Positions 7,758-10,901 of a DNA stretch of 10,901 nt are shown in pieces. Position 1 is the first letter of the stretch; the number at the start of each line of letters is the position of its first letter. The translations under genes were made by a program, and so were the position numbers. The DNA comes from Ettlia oleoabundans (lineage: Eukaryota > Chlorophyta > Chlorophyceae > Chlamydomonadales), in NCBI GenBank assembly GCA_019693395.1, contig JAAMXP010002505.1, positions 1-10,901 of the forward strand, given 5' to 3'. Under the pieces are notes generated by a model. The model was not told the origin of the DNA, made no database searches, and was given only the letters and a program-made list of their open reading frames with translations.

Positions 7758-7767
7758 TGACGTGTCA
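7758..7767 (+). promoter_or_regulatory. TGACGTGTCA element, ELIP copy B
   Basis: It aligns with TGACATGTCA of copy A and sits exactly 127 bp upstream of TATATAA, as in copy A. It contains TGACGTG, a bZIP-type (ACGT core) site found in many light- and stress-regulated plant promoters. Binding is inferred, not shown. Confidence 0.6.
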
Positions 7768-7884
7768 GCTGAGAACGCAACAGATGAACGAATGGGCATG
7801 GCAGCACATTCCTTGCATGCAAGTTCCACGTAAGTAGCATGTAGCTTCTTGGTGTTTATTCCAGCTCCTGCGAGGGGCCTGGGG

Positions 7885-7891
7885 TATATAA
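7885..7891 (+). promoter_or_regulatory. TATA box, ELIP copy B
   Basis: TATATAA lies 122 bp upstream of the ATG within GGGGCCTGGGGTATATAA, followed by a pyrimidine-rich stretch. The expected transcription start is near 7915. It aligns with the copy A TATA box. Confidence 0.8.
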
Positions 7892-8006
7892 CCCTCCCCA
7901 GGCCCCCGTTTTCACCATTGCTCCACTTGTTCTGCCCACTCAACCACAAGTTTGCTACGTTCTCATACACCCACACTTGCTGAACACCACATCACCACAA
8001 CACACC

Positions 8007-9386
8007 ATGATCGCGGCACTGGCTCCCTCCTGCACTGCCTTCCGCGGCGTCTCCCTGGCACGCAACGCCAACACCCAGCAGCGCGTCGCGGCCCGTCGCC
8101 CCGCCCGTCTGGTGAGTGGAGCCCGTGCACCACATTGCAGCGGTGCTGGCCAGCCCATGCACTGCCCAGGCAACGAGCCTGCCCCCAACCCCGATCAGCC
8201 TGCCTTTCTGCAGCGATTATTACCTAGACAGCCGGGGGTCGACCAACCGGGACACCTGCAGCCGCTGCAAGCAAACTGGCACCTTGCTAACCAGCGGCAG
8301 AAGCTGTCCTTGTACATCAGCAGCTGTCTGCCTGCCCACCCCAACTTCTGTTGGACTCTTATTGTGGTGGCCCCCCCCGCCTGATTGCTTGCAGGCACCC
8401 GTCCGCGCTGAGAAGAAGTTCTCCTCCGCCAACGACGAGAAGGCCAAGGACCCGGTGAGTGTTTGCATGCGGCAGCACTTGCCGCAGTTTGGGGCGGTGC
8501 TGGCGCTAGCGGCGGCGGCAATTCTGCATTTCCTACCTGGCATGCTATTTCTCCTCATGTTGCAGCGTGGGAATCCAACCCTCCCGTTCTTTGTCATGCG
8601 TATCCTTGCAATTTGCAATAACATCACCTTAGGATCGCACACGGACTGCACATCCGAAGTACATAACACTTTTTTCTCCTCCCCGTCTCTCCTCTGCCCT
8701 GCTGCCCACCAATGCTGTTTTGCTCCTTCCTTCCCCCTTTCCTCTGCCCCGCAGTCCATCAACCCCGCACAGTGGACCCGCACCCAGGAAGTGTCCAACG
8801 GCCGCGCTGCCATCGCCGGCCTGATCTCCGCCTTCATTGCTGAGAAGGTGGTGGGCACCTCCGCCTTTGACCAGCTGTTTGGCTCCTCCCCCGGCTACCC
8901 ATGGGCCAAGCCCCTCTTCTTTGCAGTGGTGCTGTTCTTCATCGCCATCACCAGCTCTGGTGAGCCCTACTTGTGGCTCTTCTTACATCCTAACAGCCAA
9001 TTGTGCCTGCCCAAGCACACCAAAAGTTGCAGCAGCTCCCCGCCTTTTTTCCAGTGTTCTGTGCTGCGTAGGGTTTTGGTGGTTGCAGCAGATTCCTGCC
9101 GTCATTCTGCTGTGCTGTATTTCTTAGGGTCCGGCTGCAAAGTCAGTTGCGATGCAACGTTTTCCAGCAGGCTGGCATGAAACTTCCTCCTGACCTGACT
9201 CCCGACCCACCCTCCCACCTCCGCTGTGCAGAGCGCTTTGGCACTGACAGGCAGCCCATCAGCGGCAACCCCCAGGCCTCTCCTTTCCCCCCTGAGCTGC
9301 GCCTGAATGCTGGCCGCGCTGCCATGGTGGGCTTTGCGGCTCTCATGGTGTACGAGAAGCTGTACAACACCGCTCTGTTCGCGTAA
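8007..9386 (+). CDS. ELIP/Cbr-like three-helix chlorophyll-binding protein, copy B
   Basis: Exons 8007-8111, 8395-8454, 8755-8959 and 9232-9386 join in phase to 174 residues. The inferred role is the same as copy A: a thylakoid pigment-binding stress protein. Differences from copy A are few: Val33 to Ala near the transit cleavage site, AEKKFSS in place of AEKNDYSS at the mature N-terminus, Ile for Val in FFIA(V/I)TSS of helix 2, and Leu for Phe in the C-terminal TA(F/L)FA. All recognised pigment-binding residues are retained (EVSNGR; NAGR with its upstream Glu). Intron 2 (8455-8754) is exactly 300 nt and has no in-frame stop. If retained it would add 100 residues including a hydrophobic segment, so an uninterrupted frame crossing exons 2 and 3 exists, but the conserved exon borders show the spliced form is the intended one. 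No near TGTAA is seen; the closest is at 9713. Confidence 0.9.
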
Positions 9387-9700
9387 GCGCTTTAAAAGCC
9401 GGCGGTGATAGTAACACCCTTTGCATCCGAGCTTGAGGCAGGCAGCAACAGCCTTTGCCCACGCATTTTTAAAGCATATATTTGCACCAGCAAGCCTCTC
9501 TGGAAACCCATGCCTTGCTTGCCCTGCATTCGCCCTGAATGAGAAGATACATAGCAGTGAGGCATTTGCTGTATTTTCCTGTTTTTGAGGCACCAGCACT
9601 GATCTTTGTTTTCCCATCGCCCTTGGCGCATGGCGCTGCCTGCCTGTCTGCCTGCATGCCTGCTGGCCTCCTGATGGCATCCCCTGCTCTCTACACCCTA

Positions 9701-9732
9701 GCTAGATTGTGTTGTAACACGCCAAATCTAGC
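9701..9732 (+). terminator. Hairpin with TGTAA in its loop, possible 3' end signal of ELIP copy B
   Basis: GCTAGATT (9701-9708) pairs with AATCTAGC (9725-9732), and GTGT pairs with ACAC inside it, leaving TGTAA (9713-9717) at the tip. It lies 327 nt after the copy B stop codon and is the first TGTAA I see downstream. A 3' UTR of that length is ordinary in green algae. The stem may be incidental. Confidence 0.4.
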
Positions 9733-9754
9733 AGTTAAAACATAAAGTAAATCA

Positions 9755-9780
9755 CATATAGATCTGTTCATATAGATCTG
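9755..9780. repeat. Tandem direct repeat CATATAGATCTG
   Basis: Two identical 12-bp copies at 9755-9766 and 9769-9780 have a 14-bp period and contain BglII-type AGATCT palindromes. They sit in intergenic DNA after ELIP copy B. No function is evident. Confidence 0.8.
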
Positions 9781-10090
9781 GCAGTTTGGCAGAGAAGGCA
9801 AGCGTAGGCAGGGTTGAAGCGACAGCTTTCCCTCTGCGACTGCTAATGTCATGCAGTGTGTGATGAGGTACCGTGCATGCACGTGCACTGCCCAAGGCCA
9901 ATCTGCTGCCAGCTGTGCTGCTCGTAGCAACCAGCCAGGCGCTGGTAGCATACCTGCCCACCCAAGCTCGCACGCAAACAACAACAATGTGTGCTGCGCA
10001 GCACATTGACGTTTGACAGCCAAGTGCCAGTGCACCCCCAGCCGGCACATATGTGCACAGACGGCAATATGCAGCACACAGCGCAGCGCA
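9781..10090. other. Intergenic stretch with a near-palindrome, no gene identified
   Basis: The region between the convergent ends of ELIP copy B and the right-hand minus-strand gene contains a perfect 16-bp palindrome, TGTGCTGCGCAGCACA, at 9990-10005. It is embedded in a longer imperfect one (CAATGTG...CACATTG, 9985-10008). I see no exon with matching splice sites on either strand. Confidence 0.5.
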
Positions 10091-10130
10091 GCACAGCACA
10101 GCACAGCACAGCACAGCACAGCACAGCACA
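10091..10130. repeat. (GCACA)8 pentanucleotide microsatellite
   Basis: Eight perfect GCACA copies are flanked by related GCGCA/GCAGC decay products. On the minus strand this gives Cys/Leu/Ala-rich frames (AVLCC-like), which are repeat artefacts and not genes. Confidence 0.95.
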
Positions 10131-10287
10131 CAGCATGCCGCAGCCTGCCGCTGCTGCGGACTGCTGCTCTGAAGGACGGTTGGGAGCGGCAGTCAGCGCT
10201 TGATCGTCGTAAACTTTCTGGAGTGCCTGCTGCTGCCGCTGCCGCTGCTGCCGCTGGCGGCCATCCGTTCTGGCCGCTCCCAGGCCC

Positions 10288-10862
10288 TCACACAGCCCTG
10301 AAGTACGTCTCCAGGCAGTACGGGTCCACCAGCTGCAGTACAGCAGTACAGCAGCAAGGGAACATGTAGCAGTACGTCGGTGCATCACTGAAAGGGCTGT
10401 CCCACAAGGGACCAGAATATCAAAAATCATACACTGTCGTCTGGTGAGCTGGAAAAGCAGCTATAAGGTGAGACAGCAGTTCCTGGCAAGATGCAGGCAA
10501 TGCAGGGAGGCGAGGCGAGGCAGGCAGGCAGGCAGGCAGACAAGTAAGCTTGCAGAAAGGGAAGACAGTCACCCTTACCAGGAGCCCCCACACACACACC
10601 ACCACCACCCACCCACCACCACCACCACCACCACCGCACCCGCATCCCCACCCAGCCGCCTAATCAACTCACCAGACCGCCATCAGGCATACGGTAGAAG
10701 GCCAGGATGCTGCCCGGCTGCAGCTGCAGGGAAACGGCAAACCAAAACGTTGGCAGGCTGAGAAGGCAATACGCGTTCTTCAGCAATCAACACAAGCACA
10801 GCACCTACCAGCACACCTTGCTTGTATTTGCCAGTTTCCAAATATGTATGGCGTCCCTGAAG
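10288..10862 (-). CDS. 3' part of an unrecognised multi-exon gene
   Basis: Four minus-strand exons join in phase 0: 10862-10809 (LQGRHTYLETGKYKQGVL), 10723-10673 (LQPGSILAFYRMPDGGL), 10482-10435 (ELLSHLIAAFPAHQTT) and 10332-10288 (LVDPYCLETYFRAV, TGA). All introns begin with GT (GTAGGT, GTGAGT, GTGTAT) and end in AG after pyrimidine-rich tracts. Together they give a 65-residue C-terminus with even charged and hydrophobic content, convincing as protein. An upstream stop in this frame near 10898 means an earlier intron ends close to 10863, possibly at TTGTTGCAG; the 5' exons lie beyond the right edge. The last intron is the weakest; without it the protein would end VYDF-stop at 10420. I do not recognise the family. 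It is convergent with ELIP copy B, about 0.9 kb away. Confidence 0.65.
10519..10538. repeat. (GGCA)5 tetranucleotide repeat
   Basis: Five perfect GGCA units follow two GAGGC units. The tract lies in the intron between the second and third visible exons of the right-hand minus-strand gene. Confidence 0.9.
10588..10635. repeat. CA/CCA microsatellite tract
   Basis: A CA run passes into CCA and CCCA units and back to (CCA)n. It lies in the same intron as the GGCA repeat. On the minus strand it is G/T-rich and its long open frames (poly-Trp, poly-Gly) are artefacts. Confidence 0.9.
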
Positions 10863-10901
10863 CTGCAACAACTGCTTGCTTCCTTTGCGCCGCCCCTATC
10901 C

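Larger units (their letters stand above)
7575..9386 (+). repeat. Tandem duplication unit, copy B (promoter plus ELIP-like gene)
   Basis: This is the partner of 4018-5730. Landmarks in order are GGCAGGGCCCTGCC (7596), TGACGTGTCA (7758), GCAAGTTCCACGTAAG, TATATAA (7885) and four exons with identical lengths except that exon 2 is one codon shorter. Introns have diverged in length and sequence. Confidence 0.85.

Noticed and set aside
8116..9180. A 354-codon uninterrupted plus-strand frame over ELIP copy B
   Set aside because: It begins inside intron 1 and runs through introns 2 and 3. The copy A alignment, exon phases and protein motifs show the spliced four-exon gene. Only the stopless intron 2 was kept as a finding.
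9102..9680. A 192-codon minus-strand frame opposite ELIP copy B exon 4 and its 3' flank
   Set aside because: It overlaps a certain exon in antisense, composition changes along it, and no motif is seen.
9691..10430. Cys/Leu-rich minus-strand frames
   Set aside because: They are produced by translating the GCACA microsatellite and lack any other support.
1..10901. CRISPR arrays, bacterial operons, tRNA or rRNA genes, transposase or reverse transcriptase genes
   Set aside because: None seen: the repeats are micro- and minisatellites, genes have spliceosomal introns, and no RNA gene fold or mobile-element protein motif was recognised by eye.

Overview
The window looks like nuclear DNA of a green alga (Chlorophyta). 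It is GC-rich. Every convincing gene is split into short exons by introns of roughly 50-400 nt with GT-AG borders, mostly GTGAGT/GTGNGT donors and CTGCAG/CCGCAG acceptors. TGTAA, the chlorophyte polyadenylation signal, lies downstream of several genes. The clearest products are chloroplast light-stress proteins. All gene models were built by hand from conserved protein signatures, splice-site consensus and phase matching, so exon borders are inferences.

Layout, left to right. 1-128 is a 50-bp GT-rich minisatellite. 447-1579 (minus) is a five-exon gene for a TPR-like helical protein with an organelle-type presequence; its 3' end lies further left and is unresolved. 1593-3458 (plus), facing away from that gene with only 13 bp between the two start codons, encodes a 170-residue CoA-binding (YccU-like Rossmann) protein in seven exons. 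3459-4017 holds an exon-like segment of uncertain ownership. 4018-5730 and 7575-9386 are two copies of one tandem duplication. Each carries a promoter with TATATAA and a four-exon gene for an ELIP/Cbr-like three-helix chlorophyll-binding protein (175 and 174 aa). About 1.8 kb between the copies contains a TATA box and several exon-like pieces of a possible plus-strand gene. 9387-10287 is repeat-rich intergenic DNA. 10288-10862 (minus) is the 3' part of an unrecognised multi-exon gene that enters from the right edge.

The two ELIP-like genes form the functional unit. ELIPs bind pigment in thylakoids during light stress and are known to multiply by tandem duplication in stress-tolerant photosynthetic organisms. 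Here the promoters have diverged around a spacing-conserved TGAC(A/G)TGTCA element, while part of the coding sequence is identical over 125 nt. This suggests regulatory divergence together with sequence homogenisation. The flanking genes are not evidently related to photoprotection.
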